Position numbers and translations under genes: made by a program. From Leptospira biflexa (GTDB taxonomy: Bacteria; Spirochaetota; Leptospiria; Turneriellales; DYLW01): 64,000 bases of DNA. The stretch is from assembly GCA_020721865.1 (NCBI GenBank), contig DYLW01000010.1, forward strand, positions 1 through 64,000, written 5' to 3'. Of this stretch, positions 38,414 to 48,645 are shown in pieces (positions within the stretch are counted from its first letter, which is position 1; each line of letters begins with the position of its first letter). The notes beneath the pieces were generated by a model. The model was not told the origin of the DNA. It did not search any database and saw nothing but the letters and a program-made list of their open reading frames with translations.

Positions 38414-39010
38414 TCAGCCCATGGAAATGCGGGTGCGGAATGCCTGGGAAACCACGCCGGTGTCTGCATAATCCAGTTGTGAGCCAATCCCCAGCCCGCT
38501 GGCGATGCGTGTGACCTCAGCCCGGTCCCGGATAATCTCATGAAGATAATGGGCGGTGGCGTTTCCCTCAATATCCGGATTGGTCGCAATGATAATTTCT
38601 TCCAGATGATCGGATTTCTCCACCCTCTCCATGAGTTCCCTGATACGGATGTCCTCCGGTCCCACTCCTTCCAGCGGCGAGAGCACCCCCATCAGGACAT
38701 GGTACAGTCCGTGATAGTCGCGGGTGTTTTCAATCACATACACATCGGTGGGCTGTTCCACCACGCAGATGCGGGTCCTGTCCCGGGCGGGATTGTCGCA
38801 GAATTCACAGGGCATGGCCTTGTCTTTCAGAGAACCGCAGATGGGGCAAAACTCCGTATTTTCCCGGAAATCCACCAGCGATTGGATGAAACTCTGGAAT
38901 TCATCCCCCCGTCGTTTCAGCAGATGGTACGCTATCCGTACCGCCGATTTGTGGCCAATCCCCGGCAGGGACGTGATGGAGTCGGTGGTTCTTTTCAGCA
39001 GATTATCCAA
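38414..39010 (-). CDS. recR: Recombination protein RecR
   Basis: LPGIGHKSAVRIAYHLL; CPICGSLKDKAMPCEFC; Toprim YHVLMGVLSPLEGVGPEDI. Confidence 0.97.
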   Translation of the reverse strand: MDNLLKRTTDSITSLPGIGHKSAVRIAYHLLKRRGDEFQSFIQSLVDFRENTEFCPICGSLKDKAMPCEFCDNPARDRTRICVVEQPTDVYVIENTRDYHGLYHVLMGVLSPLEGVGPEDIRIRELMERVEKSDHLEEIIIATNPDIEGNATAHYLHEIIRDRAEVTRIASGLGIGSQLDYADTGVVSQAFRTRISMG

Positions 39011-39028
39011 GTCTCACCGGTAATGTTA

Positions 39029-39340
39029 TCAGGAAAAATTCATTCCACCCAAGGCCATGGTTTTTATCTGGGCGGCTACTTCATCCTTCGCTTTTTTCTG
39101 GGCTTCCGTGATGGCTTTTTTGATCAATTTGGGAAGGACTTTCAGCTCTTCCGGTTCCAGAAGTTCCGGATCAATGATTAAATCCACCAGAAGGGCTTCC
39201 CCGTCCACAATGGCCTTTACGGTTCCGCCTCCGGTTTCTGCGGTAATACGCATGCCGGCCAGCTTCTTCTGCATTTCTTTTGCGGTTTTCTGGGCTTCTT
39301 TCAACTGCCCAAAAACGTCTTTCATGTTTTTAAAATCCAT
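39029..39340 (-). CDS. YbaB/EbfC nucleoid-associated protein
   Basis: KEAQKTAKEMQKKLAGMRITAETGGGTVKAIVDGEALLVDLIIDPELL. Confidence 0.93.
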   Translation of the reverse strand: MDFKNMKDVFGQLKEAQKTAKEMQKKLAGMRITAETGGGTVKAIVDGEALLVDLIIDPELLEPEELKVLPKLIKKAITEAQKKAKDEVAAQIKTMALGGMNFS

Positions 39341-39474
39341 AATAGTGCATTATCCCTGGTTAGTATATCTGCATCCGGAGTCAGTCTGTCAACCTTTCTA
39401 AATAACGATCGCCCGGATTAAATCCGGGCTTATGGTTGACAATAGGTCAGACTTTTACGATGTGAAATATCAAA

Positions 39475-42201
39475 ATGAAGAAATCTATTTTTTCCCGCAT
39501 AGGGATCAAGTCCATCTATACTTCCATCACAGCGGTTTTTGCCGCAGGTGCCATTGTTTTTTCCGTGGTACAGATCCAGTCCGTGCTGGGGAAGCCGGAG
39601 CAGTATATTGGCAAAACCGTAACTCTCATTGACTTTAAAGGTAACCTGAATGTTTCTGATGCGGATCTCTATGATCTTATTGGAATAAAAGTGGGAGATA
39701 AATTATCTCTTCCGGCAATCAATGCCGCCACCAAAAATATTTATAACAACGGTTTTTTCTCTGACATTCATGTGGAAGCGAAATCATATAAGGATGGAGT
39801 TGCGTTGTACTTCATTGTGATTGAAAGACCCATCGTTCGGGAGGTAAAATTCCAGGGTTTGTCTGAAATCAACGAACAGGAAATGCTGGAAGCGGTGACC
39901 ATAAAAGAGGGCGAGGTTTACAGCGAAAAAAAAGAAAACGAATCCATGCAGATCATCCTTTCCCGATACCAGGAGGAAGGCCTGTTCAACGCTATAGTGA
40001 AAATTCGTAAGGAAATCATCGATGAAAAGCTGAACTCTCTGCGGGTTGTATTTTTGATTGACGAAGGGGAAGATATTAAAATATCAAAAATCAATCTGAT
40101 TGGTGTCCATTCCGTGGATGCGGAGGATATTATGTCCATTATGGAGCTGGAAGAAGAGGGCTTCATTGACGATGGTACGTTTAAAGAATACATATATGAA
40201 AAAGATAAAGCCACCATTGAAGAATATTATAAAACCCAGGGATATCTGGATGCAAATCTGGAGGAAGCCCGGTGGGACATCCGCTGGAAAAACCCAAAAA
40301 AGAAAGATGAAAGAGTTATTGTCATTAACTATAAGGTCAATGAAGGGGATCAGTATTTTTACGATGGGTACGATATTACATGGGACGATAAATTTCTGAA
40401 TCCATACCGAAAAGACAAAGACAATAAGCCCATTCCACTTTTTGAAAAGGATAAGCTGGAGTATTATTTTGAGTATACCCAGGGGCAGATTGGAAATGTT
40501 TTTGACTATGGAAAATACATGCGGGATCGGGGAACCATCAATACCATGTATTCCAAAGAAGGTTATATTTTTACGCGGGTGATACCGGAAAGAACCACCA
40601 TCCTCCTGACAAAAACAGATCTGGATGAAAAAGCCAATTCTTCCATTCAGAAGGAAAAAGAAAAAGAAGGAATAGATTATTATAATATCCAAAAACTGCG
40701 GAAAATTCTGGCGGAAAATCCGGAGCTGGAAGGAAGGAAATTTCTTCACACCAGATTTGTCATTGCGGAAGGGGACAAAGGATATATTGAAAATATAATT
40801 GTCAAAGGCAATAAAAAGACCATGGATAAGGTAATCCGCCGGGAATTACTGATCAATGAAGGTGAGCTATTCAACTCCGCCAGGGTGGAAAGATCCCGCC
40901 AGAGAGTGTTTAACCTGGGATTTTTCAAAAACGTCAATATTGAAGGACGGGCGGGAACCACAGAAGGGAAAATCAATCTGATTGTGGACGTGGAAGAGCA
41001 ACCCACCGGCTCCATCAGTCTGGGGGGAGGTTACAGTACCCAGACCGGTTTTTCCATCTTTACGGAGGTATCGGAGAATAACCTGAACGGTACTGGCCAG
41101 AGGATTTCCGGAAAAGTGGAATTTGGTCCCAGCCGCACTGCCATTGAGGCAAGCTGGAGAGAACCCTGGATATTTGACAAGCCATGGTCTCTCACCCTGA
41201 GTTTATTTTATATGAACAGCTTAATCCAGACTTATTCCATCGACATTTCTGACAGCGACGAGCTGGCCTATTACGAAAGCGAATCGGTGGGATTTACCGT
41301 GGGCATTGGACACCGGCTTTTTGTGAACTGGGGACACTACCACCGTTTCAGTCCCATGATTTCCAGGTCCACCAACCCTTCCAGCATGGTATCCGACTCT
41401 GTTTACCGCAGGGTGGCATTGGAATGGCAGTTGAAAAACAAATTCACCAACGGTATTTATTATGATAATCTGGACAATGCGTTCAACCCCACATCCGGAC
41501 TTTATTTTGACTTCCATATTGACACGGTGGGAGGGATCTTTGGGGGAGATGACCACTATAACCGGTATGATCCCATGGCCAGTTTCTACTGGTGGGTTTT
41601 TGACTATACTTTTTTTAACATGATCCGGAAGAATATTCTGCGGCGGTGGCGGGTTGTTCTGGAACACCGGGTCTCCATGAGTTTTACCCATTTGACCGCT
41701 CCGGTTTGGAAGGAACAGGACAGCGAGGAAAACCCGTATCTGGAAGATATTGACCGTCTGCTCATCGGAGGCTATGAATCTCTCCGTGGGTGGAATCTTT
41801 ACGATGTTTACTATCCGGATGCGTGGAGGCAGGGAGGAAGCCACCGTATTCTCTACGGGTCCGAACTCCGGATTCCGGTGGAGCCTTCCGTTTTCTGGCT
41901 GGTTCTCTTTTTTGACGCCGGTGCTCTGTATACAAACCCCAATGAATACCAATTGGATGAGTCTGTCACCAGTGATTTCAAACAAAGTGTGTATGATTCC
42001 CAGTTGAGCCTGCGTACCTTAAGCATGGATTATTTCCGTTATAGCTGGGGATTTGGTTTCCGGCTTCAGATTCCCGTTCTCCCCATCCGTATTTATATGG
42101 CCAAGCGTCTGGAATGGGATTCCAGCCGGGGTTGGTTCCGCAACCACTCCCGGGCGGATAATTTTGAATTTGTGTTTGGAATTGGTGACCGGAGGTTTTA
42201 A
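39475..42201 (+). CDS. bamA: Outer membrane assembly factor BamA (Omp85)
   Basis: Tandem POTRA domains; GSISLGGGYSTQTGFSIFTEVSENNLNGTGQRISGKVEFG; LIGGYESLRGWNLYDV; SWGFGFRLQIPVLPIRIYMAKRL. Confidence 0.93.
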   Translation: MKKSIFSRIGIKSIYTSITAVFAAGAIVFSVVQIQSVLGKPEQYIGKTVTLIDFKGNLNVSDADLYDLIGIKVGDKLSLPAINAATKNIYNNGFFSDIHVEAKSYKDGVALYFIVIERPIVREVKFQGLSEINEQEMLEAVTIKEGEVYSEKKENESMQIILSRYQEEGLFNAIVKIRKEIIDEKLNSLRVVFLIDEGEDIKISKINLIGVHSVDAEDIMSIMELEEEGFIDDGTFKEYIYEKDKATIEEYYKTQGYLDANLEEARWDIRWKNPKKKDERVIVINYKVNEGDQYFYDGYDITWDDKFLNPYRKDKDNKPIPLFEKDKLEYYFEYTQGQIGNVFDYGKYMRDRGTINTMYSKEGYIFTRVIPERTTILLTKTDLDEKANSSIQKEKEKEGIDYYNIQKLRKILAENPELEGRKFLHTRFVIAEGDKGYIENIIVKGNKKTMDKVIRRELLINEGELFNSARVERSRQRVFNLGFFKNVNIEGRAGTTEGKINLIVDVEEQPTGSISLGGGYSTQTGFSIFTEVSENNLNGTGQRISGKVEFGPSRTAIEASWREPWIFDKPWSLTLSLFYMNSLIQTYSIDISDSDELAYYESESVGFTVGIGHRLFVNWGHYHRFSPMISRSTNPSSMVSDSVYRRVALEWQLKNKFTNGIYYDNLDNAFNPTSGLYFDFHIDTVGGIFGGDDHYNRYDPMASFYWWVFDYTFFNMIRKNILRRWRVVLEHRVSMSFTHLTAPVWKEQDSEENPYLEDIDRLLIGGYESLRGWNLYDVYYPDAWRQGGSHRILYGSELRIPVEPSVFWLVLFFDAGALYTNPNEYQLDESVTSDFKQSVYDSQLSLRTLSMDYFRYSWGFGFRLQIPVLPIRIYMAKRLEWDSSRGWFRNHSRADNFEFVFGIGDRRF

Positions 42202-42365
42202 CCAGCCACCAATTTTTTCAGATGCCGGGAGTAGCGGTTCTGTGGTTCATACTTTTCCGCTTCTTCCATCATAACCTCTGCCCGGCTTTTCCTCCCGGCC
42301 TGCAGATAGATATCAGCCAGGTTTACCAGATTTTTCACATTTTGGTGATCCCAATGGTAACTCAT
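42198..42365 (-). pseudogene. Short TPR-like fragment resembling the C-terminus of SpoIIE-TPR phosphatases
   Basis: 55-aa ORF MSYHWDHQNVKNLVNLADIYLQAGRKSRAEVMMEEAEKYEPQNRYSRHLKKLVAG*, similar to LKNLINLADVYILKKNYARAKLMLDTIREIDQENSKM at the end of the 15693 gene; not in the supplied track. Confidence 0.5.
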
Positions 42366-42469
42366 TAGGGCGGAATTATTTTTCCCCTTTTTGTGCGAGT
42401 GCCAGAATGGCCACTATAAAGATGGTGCGGATAAACGGTTTAATAAATTCCAGAAGCAGAAGAATTTTT

Positions 42470-43645
42470 CTAATTTTTCCCTTTGGGGAGGTTTTCCACA
42501 AAGCCCATCACCCCAAAGCGGTCCAGGTTATTACGGGGCGGAAAATGGGGATTTTCATTGAGTATTTTCCCAAAATCAGCATGATGCATCCGTTTTTCCC
42601 ATTCTTCTGTGGAAACCCCTTCCAGAAAATACTCCACGCGGACATTTTTTTCCGGGATAAATTTTGGTTTCATCATGGGCGATGGGGGGATTTTACCGCC
42701 GGTGGTATTGTCCACCACGGCAGCGTATAAATCATAGTTGAGGGCACGCGGAATCATAAACCGGGCAATGTATTCTCCGGGAATCTGCGGGGAAATCTCT
42801 ATGAGATAAGGAATTCCGTCCCGGATTCTAAATTCACTCACCACCGGTCCAAATGGAATATCCAGAATTTCCACCAGGTTCTGGTGGATTCTTTCCAGGT
42901 CTTCTTTCATGCCCAGATATTTAGAGGGGAAGATATGCTCTTTTTCTATAAAAGGAGGATAATCCGTGGTTTTTTTATCTGTGATTATAATGAGATGATA
43001 TTTATATTCCTCCACCATGCCGGTGACAGTAATTTCATCGCCCAGAATTTCTTCTTCAATCAGAATGGAAACGGGATCCATCCGAAGTTCTTTCAGATTT
43101 CTTTTAGTAAGAAATCTTTTTATCTGGTTGTAATCATCCATCCGGAAAATATTTTTCTTCCCATAACCCCACCGGTTTTTGATAATCAGAGGATAATTCA
43201 GATTGTCAATTTCTTCCTTGTGTATGTTTTCCACCAGTGGCAGATAAGCCGGTTGGCGGAATATTATTTTTTCTTTATCCGGGTTTCTGGATATTTTATC
43301 CCTCACGCTCAACTTATCAATGAGAGATTCTGTCTGGGTTCGGGATAGACCATTCAATTTGAAACGTTCTGCCAGAAAAGACCAGCTTAAAAGAGCGTTC
43401 CCAAAACTGGCGGAAAACCCACCAATCACTGATTCCTGCATCAAGGCCATGCTGATCTTAAAATAAATTTTTCTGTAATTGAATATGGATTCCTGTATGC
43501 GGATATCGCATTCATTAAAGCCGGGAGCCATTTCATCCGTATCCACGCCAATGACGGAAAAACCTTTCTGTTTGGCGGCTTTGATCAACGGGTACTGGTT
43601 GTTGCCTGCTCCCAAGGAAATATAATATCCCACTTTCTTTATCAT
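42470..43645 (-). CDS. ATP-grasp domain protein
   Basis: ISLGAGNNQYPLIKAAKQKGFSVIGVDTDEMAPG; LSVRDKISRNPDK; YPLIIKNRWGYGKKNIF; YLIEISPQIPGEYIARFMI. Start at internal MIKKVGYY. Confidence 0.82.
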   Translation of the reverse strand: MIKKVGYYISLGAGNNQYPLIKAAKQKGFSVIGVDTDEMAPGFNECDIRIQESIFNYRKIYFKISMALMQESVIGGFSASFGNALLSWSFLAERFKLNGLSRTQTESLIDKLSVRDKISRNPDKEKIIFRQPAYLPLVENIHKEEIDNLNYPLIIKNRWGYGKKNIFRMDDYNQIKRFLTKRNLKELRMDPVSILIEEEILGDEITVTGMVEEYKYHLIIITDKKTTDYPPFIEKEHIFPSKYLGMKEDLERIHQNLVEILDIPFGPVVSEFRIRDGIPYLIEISPQIPGEYIARFMIPRALNYDLYAAVVDNTTGGKIPPSPMMKPKFIPEKNVRVEYFLEGVSTEEWEKRMHHADFGKILNENPHFPPRNNLDRFGVMGFVENLPKGKN

Positions 43646-43705
43646 GCCTTCCTTTATTATCGGAAAACTGTTAAGGGAAACTTTCCTTTCATACGATAAA
43701 AAAGT

Positions 43706-44557
43706 ATGATTAGAGGTCTTTATACCGGGGCATCCGGAATGACATCTTTGCAGGCAAAAATGGATGTTACTGCGAACAACCTGGCGAATGTGGACCAGAC
43801 TGCCTTTAAAAAAGATTCCGTTATCTTTAAATCCTTTCCGGAGATGCTTCTGCACCGGACAAACGATGACGGAGTGGGATGGACCCCAATGGGGAGTTTT
43901 GATGTATCCCCTCTGGTGGGAAAGCTGGGTACCGGAGTGGAAGTCAATGAAATCTATACCCGGTTTACGCAGGGTGCGGTAAAAAAAACAGACCGGGATT
44001 CTGACCTTGCCCTGAATGGGGAAGGATTTTTTGTGCTCCAGACAAACCGGGGAGCCCGATTAAGCCGCAACGGTGCCTTTATGCTCAATAAAGATGGTCA
44101 TCTGGTGAACCACCAAGGTTTTCCACTGCTGGGGGAAAAAGGCGTGATACAGGTGAACCGGTATAATTATATTGTCAAGGAAAACGGGGAAGTCTGGATC
44201 AATGCCGATATTGGAAACGATCCAGCCAATTATCACGGGAAAGATATGAATGAATGGAAAAATCCCGTCCTTTTGGATAAACTCCAGATCCGAACAGTGG
44301 ATTACCCCCGGCATCTGGAAAAAGAAGGGGATTCCTTTTATAACACCACACCGGAATCCGGGGACATGCGGCCTTTTGTGAATAAGGAAAATCCTCCGGA
44401 AATTTTACAGGGTTTTTTGGAAACATCCAATGTAAATGTGGTTCGGGAGATGGTGGATATGATTGAGTTGCAAAGGCAGTATGAAGCCAACCAGAAGTCC
44501 ATTACCACCCATGATTCCATGCTGGGTTCTCTGATAAACCAGGTGGGCAGAATCTGA
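43706..44557 (+). CDS. Flagellar basal-body rod protein FlgF/FlgG family (FlgF-like)
   Basis: [37 protein letters not shown]...[13 protein letters not shown]...[29 protein letters not shown]. Confidence 0.93.
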   Translation: MIRGLYTGASGMTSLQAKMDVTANNLANVDQTAFKKDSVIFKSFPEMLLHRTNDDGVGWTPMGSFDVSPLVGKLGTGVEVNEIYTRFTQGAVKKTDRDSDLALNGEGFFVLQTNRGARLSRNGAFMLNKDGHLVNHQGFPLLGEKGVIQVNRYNYIVKENGEVWINADIGNDPANYHGKDMNEWKNPVLLDKLQIRTVDYPRHLEKEGDSFYNTTPESGDMRPFVNKENPPEILQGFLETSNVNVVREMVDMIELQRQYEANQKSITTHDSMLGSLINQVGRI

Positions 44558-44658
44558 AACCGTTTTTTAATTGTCATCCTGAAATTATCCTGTCTTAACG
44601 TCTCACACCAGCGGAAACGGGACATTATTGCCGGCTTGCCGAAAGGGGAAAACAACTA

Positions 44659-45171
44659 ATGGAAAATTTTTTTATATGGAATCTTATGGGGATCTCCCGG
44701 ATGGTAAAAAAACTGTACGGTGAATTTCTCCGGAAATATAACCGCCAGAATATCTGGGAAAGGGTTTTTCTATGGATGCCTTTCCTGCTCTGGTTTCTTC
44801 TGATGCAGCCCTGGAGGGGGTTCCATGTTAATGTGCGGGATTTTTCTGACTATCACGGATTGTATACGAATGACCTTTTAATACTCTTTTTCTTTATTGG
44901 AGTCTTGTTTGCCAGCGGGGTATATCGTCTTATGGTGGAAAATTCTGACAAAAAAATGAATCAGATACAAATGGGAATCCGTGTGCTTTTTTCCGGCCTC
45001 ATTTTTCTGTTTTTTATCCTGAACCTGATTTTTCCTTCCAGAGTGGCTCCCACTCAGGACGCAACTTTTACTGTCTGGTTTTTCTTTTTTGGGGGTTTTA
45101 CTATCGTTACATTATTATGTGCAGTTCTGGGTATAAAAACTATACCCAGAACCGGTGCATGGCTTCAATAG
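44659..45171 (+). CDS. Hypothetical membrane protein
   Basis: Four hydrophobic segments; no recognised family. Confidence 0.65.
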   Translation: MENFFIWNLMGISRMVKKLYGEFLRKYNRQNIWERVFLWMPFLLWFLLMQPWRGFHVNVRDFSDYHGLYTNDLLILFFFIGVLFASGVYRLMVENSDKKMNQIQMGIRVLFSGLIFLFFILNLIFPSRVAPTQDATFTVWFFFFGGFTIVTLLCAVLGIKTIPRTGAWLQ

Positions 45172-45340
45172 TGCGGCGTTCGCTCTCCGTGATCGGTTCA
45201 CTTTCATCGGCCAGAAATGCACGCCGGATTAAGGCGACATTCCCTTTTTGAAGAGCCATTTCCATTACAGAACCGCCCATCCACTGGGCCATTTCCATCC
45301 ATAAAGCACTTTGCGGTTGTTTTACATGAATTTTTTCCAT
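45140..45340 (-). CDS. Small hypothetical protein
   Basis: 66 aa; upstream gggaaaggga SD ahead of ATG; charged and aromatic composition reads like a real protein. Confidence 0.5.
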   Translation of the reverse strand: MEKIHVKQPQSALWMEMAQWMGGSVMEMALQKGNVALIRRAFLADESEPITESERRTIEAMHRFWV

Positions 45341-45398
45341 AGTCCCTTTCCCGCAAAGAACTATAGCCTTTTAAAAATGTGACATAATCTGTCAACTA

Positions 45399-45869
45399 CT
45401 ATATTATATTTTGTATAGTTTTTTTCATGCAAAGTGCGTCGCTGCCATCCGGATAGTATTTTTTTCTTTCCCGGTATATCTCATAGCCCACTTTCCGGTA
45501 TAAAGCCACTGCCGGAAGATTCCGGGAGGAAACCTCCAGATAAACCCATTGGATATTCCGGTTTTTCAGAATTTGGTGGAATTTTTCCATGGCCAGCCTG
45601 CCCAGACCCCGGTTCCGGAAGGGGGGAAGGATTCCAATTTTATCCAGTTCGGCATGGGAGGGATCCTGCGGGCCGTTTTCCAGAATTCTGGAAGTGATCA
45701 GACCCATTATTGTTTCGCCGTGGAGGATAAAAAAATTTGCGGATGACGGTGTGGAAAATGCCCCTTCCCAGTTTGCGTGGCTCCAGGGAGGGGAAAAAAT
45801 ACGGATATCCAGAATATGGAAAGACCGGCTTTTTGCGGTTCTCCGGATAAGTCGTATTGGATTTTCCAT
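45399..45869 (-). CDS. GNAT acetyltransferase, RimI-like
   Basis: LDKIGILPPFRNRGLGRLAMEKFHQILKNRNIQWVYLEVSSRNLPAVALYRKVGYEIYRERKKYY. Confidence 0.9.
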   Translation of the reverse strand: MENPIRLIRRTAKSRSFHILDIRIFSPPWSHANWEGAFSTPSSANFFILHGETIMGLITSRILENGPQDPSHAELDKIGILPPFRNRGLGRLAMEKFHQILKNRNIQWVYLEVSSRNLPAVALYRKVGYEIYRERKKYYPDGSDALCMKKTIQNII

Positions 45870-45949
45870 TGCCCATATTTGTAATAGCCCATAATCCGCA
45901 AAGGAAAACGGAAAATGAATTGCCAGAATATCAGATATTATCAGACTGT

Positions 45950-46888
45950 ATGAAGATGGTAAACAGTTTTATACAGAAGTTAATTCATAATCCCAATTTT
46001 CAGGGGCAGCCATTGAGCCAGGTGGAAAACCACATATCTAATTTTGTCAGTCAGAATTTACAAAACCTCGCAGGGATGCTCACATCGTCCCAGTTTTTTC
46101 CCGGTAAAAGCTCAGAACAGGCAAGGGAAGAACTCTTGGTCAGGGTGCGGGCGTATATATCCGACAGTATCAAGAGTAAATTTTCTACTCTATTGCGTTC
46201 CCATATCCAGTATGACATAATCTCCACGGTGGACAGAAACCATTCAGCAAACAAAGAAGAAATTGCGAAAGAATTTGAATCCCTGCTGGAAAAAATTATT
46301 CTCCACCGGGACGTCCGCATGAAAGTGGATTCTCTGAATATGCTTCTGGAGGCGGGGAGTTTTGATAAGTACATTATGGCAGCCTATGAAGATAAGGGAT
46401 ATCTTTTCAATGAACTTTTTCGGGTGGAATCCCACCATTATAAGCCGGAAGAGCTAAAGGAATATATCAAAATTTCTGCCGCACTGGTTCCCATTTACTT
46501 TGTGGCATTGAATTTACCGGAATTTGGTCTGAATAATATCAACGCATACTCCCTGCGGGAAAGGAATAACCAGCTTATGATTTATTTTGAAAAAATGGAT
46601 GCCATTGTAAAAAATATCATCACACGAATTCCCAAGGATTTCTGGGACACCGCAAAAGCATCTTTTTATGATCTTTCATCCGGTGCCGATGTGGACCCTG
46701 CAGGGAAATTTCTGGCCATTATGTATCTGCGGGGCAGGGATATGAGACTCAACCAAAAAGTGGAAAAAGGAGCAGAAACTCCGGATAAATCCTGGTTTTC
46801 TGTGCAGATACGGAATGCCCAGTACCTTGGGTTGGATAAAAAGATGCTGGAAAACCTGAACCGAATGGCATTTGATCTGGGTCTCTAA
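45950..46888 (+). CDS. Conserved hypothetical protein
   Basis: Start set at MKMVNSFIQKLIHNPNF; no recognised domain; directly followed by the VSD-like gene. Confidence 0.7.
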   Translation: MKMVNSFIQKLIHNPNFQGQPLSQVENHISNFVSQNLQNLAGMLTSSQFFPGKSSEQAREELLVRVRAYISDSIKSKFSTLLRSHIQYDIISTVDRNHSANKEEIAKEFESLLEKIILHRDVRMKVDSLNMLLEAGSFDKYIMAAYEDKGYLFNELFRVESHHYKPEELKEYIKISAALVPIYFVALNLPEFGLNNINAYSLRERNNQLMIYFEKMDAIVKNIITRIPKDFWDTAKASFYDLSSGADVDPAGKFLAIMYLRGRDMRLNQKVEKGAETPDKSWFSVQIRNAQYLGLDKKMLENLNRMAFDLGL

Positions 46889-46889
46889 T

Positions 46890-48101
46890 ATGGAAAAGAA
46901 AAATTTCACACAAATCAATAATCTGGGGAAATTCTGGGAAAATTTTATTATAGTTTCCATCATTCTGGTTTTGGTGATCACCTTTCTGGATGAATATGCT
47001 ATCCTGGCCCGATGGGATCTGACTTCCCGGAAATACATGGCATTGTTATCCTTTATCTTCGATTTTATATTTACGGTGGAGTTTGGTGCAAGGATGACAA
47101 AGACATCCCGTCATTCCGCCGCCAGCCATTATTTTTTTTATGAGCGGGGTTGGGTGGATCTTTTGTCATCCGTACCGCTCCTTTTATTAAACAGCGGACC
47201 GGAATTTATGATCCAGTTTTTTCCAGAGCTGTTCCATATTCACGGCGGAGAGCTGGGATTCTTCTCCACGATGAAAGTGGTAAAAGCCATACGGATCACC
47301 CGAATCCTGCGTTTTCTCCGGATGATCAAATTCTTGGGAAAAATCCAGAATGCAAATTCCCACATGGCCAACCGCCACATTGCAGTCATCTCCACAATTT
47401 CCGTGATGAGTGTGATCCTTGTTTTTGCTGTGGTGACTGTCACCGGAATGCTGGGATTTACTTCCTGGGAAAAGCACCAGATACAGCTTTATTCGCAGCT
47501 CTTTCAGAATCTGGATACCATTACCGGCCAGCTTTCTTCTGATGATCCATCGGCGGAAAAAAACGTGAAAGACACTATTGGAAAGTTGTTCTACCAACTG
47601 GGGCCGGAGGATAGCCAGATTCTTCAGGTATATTATAAAGAACGGCTGATATTATCTCAATACACAGAGGATTATCTGGGAAAGACATTTCATTATTTAC
47701 CGGAAAATTCGGCCATGTTGAAATTCAATGATATTCACACATACAGGATTAAAACGGGGGATTTCATTCTATATTTGAATTTGTATCCCATGTACGAAGA
47801 AAAAGCCAGGGTTCATATTTTTCTTTTTGTCATGATTGTGGTGGTAATCTTTGCGATGATGACCGTTTATACCCGCCATTTTGTCCAGTCCATATCCGAT
47901 CCCATTCATATTATGGACAAGGGATTCTCTGATCCCAATTTTAATCTGGAAGTAAAAATACAGAAGGCCATTGCGGAGGATGAAATCTTTGAGCTGGCGG
48001 AAGAATTCAACGAAAAATGGCTGCCCAAAAAATTACAGGAAAAAGAGCAGAATTCCCAGAGTGATACCGGAGGCCTGACTCTGGATGATTTTCTCTCCTG
48101 A
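46890..48101 (+). CDS. Voltage-sensor-like membrane protein with extracytoplasmic domain and HAMP-like C-terminus
   Basis: S2-like FIFDFIFTVEFGARM, S3-like GWVDLLSSVPLLL, S4-like KAIRITRILRFLRMIKFLGK; no selectivity filter; distal TM VHIFLFVMIVVVIFAMMTVYT. Confidence 0.75.
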   Translation: MEKKNFTQINNLGKFWENFIIVSIILVLVITFLDEYAILARWDLTSRKYMALLSFIFDFIFTVEFGARMTKTSRHSAASHYFFYERGWVDLLSSVPLLLLNSGPEFMIQFFPELFHIHGGELGFFSTMKVVKAIRITRILRFLRMIKFLGKIQNANSHMANRHIAVISTISVMSVILVFAVVTVTGMLGFTSWEKHQIQLYSQLFQNLDTITGQLSSDDPSAEKNVKDTIGKLFYQLGPEDSQILQVYYKERLILSQYTEDYLGKTFHYLPENSAMLKFNDIHTYRIKTGDFILYLNLYPMYEEKARVHIFLFVMIVVVIFAMMTVYTRHFVQSISDPIHIMDKGFSDPNFNLEVKIQKAIAEDEIFELAEEFNEKWLPKKLQEKEQNSQSDTGGLTLDDFLS

Positions 48102-48105
48102 TATT

Positions 48106-48645
48106 ATGCTCTGGCTGGATAAAGCAGATAAATTGGCGTTTGAGTATATTCAGGTATACTTTGTGAACAATTCCATAGCCTCCGTTTCCGAGGTTATTGT
48201 TGAAGAGAGTTATTATCTTCTGCCTGCTTTGGTGTTGTTCCTGTTTTATGCGTGGAAAAATCCCAGAAGGGCGGGAATACTTTTTTTTCTGACCATTCTG
48301 GTGCTGTTGTATTCGGAGGGGGTCGCATCAATTTTAAAAGAAAGCATTGGCAGGCTGCGTCCGTCCATCCAGTGGATGCTGCGTTATTCCCTGTCCACAT
48401 ATTCCTTTCCCAGTGCCCATGCTGTGAACACAATGGCGATCTTTTATTTTCTGTCTGTTTGGTTCCGGAAAAAATGGCTGATTACGTTCAGTCTGGTCAT
48501 TGGGATTGCCCGGATGCTGGCAGGTTACCATTATCCTATGGATATTATGGGCGGATGGATTCTGGGATACGGGGTGGGCGTCCTCATTGTCTATCTGTTT
48601 GCTCACTTGATGCCGGATTCCGGAAAAACCAGATCTGTGCCATAA
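48106..48645 (+). CDS. PAP2-family phosphatase
   Basis: KESIGRLRPS, YSFPSAHAVNT, ARMLAGYHYPMDIMGG motifs. Start near MLWLDK; 48085 in the track. Confidence 0.92.
   Translation: MLWLDKADKLAFEYIQVYFVNNSIASVSEVIVEESYYLLPALVLFLFYAWKNPRRAGILFFLTILVLLYSEGVASILKESIGRLRPSIQWMLRYSLSTYSFPSAHAVNTMAIFYFLSVWFRKKWLITFSLVIGIARMLAGYHYPMDIMGGWILGYGVGVLIVYLFAHLMPDSGKTRSVP

Noticed and set aside
39411-39429. gcccgga-ttaaa-tccgggc hairpin as terminator
   Set aside because: No T-tract follows on either side; left unannotated
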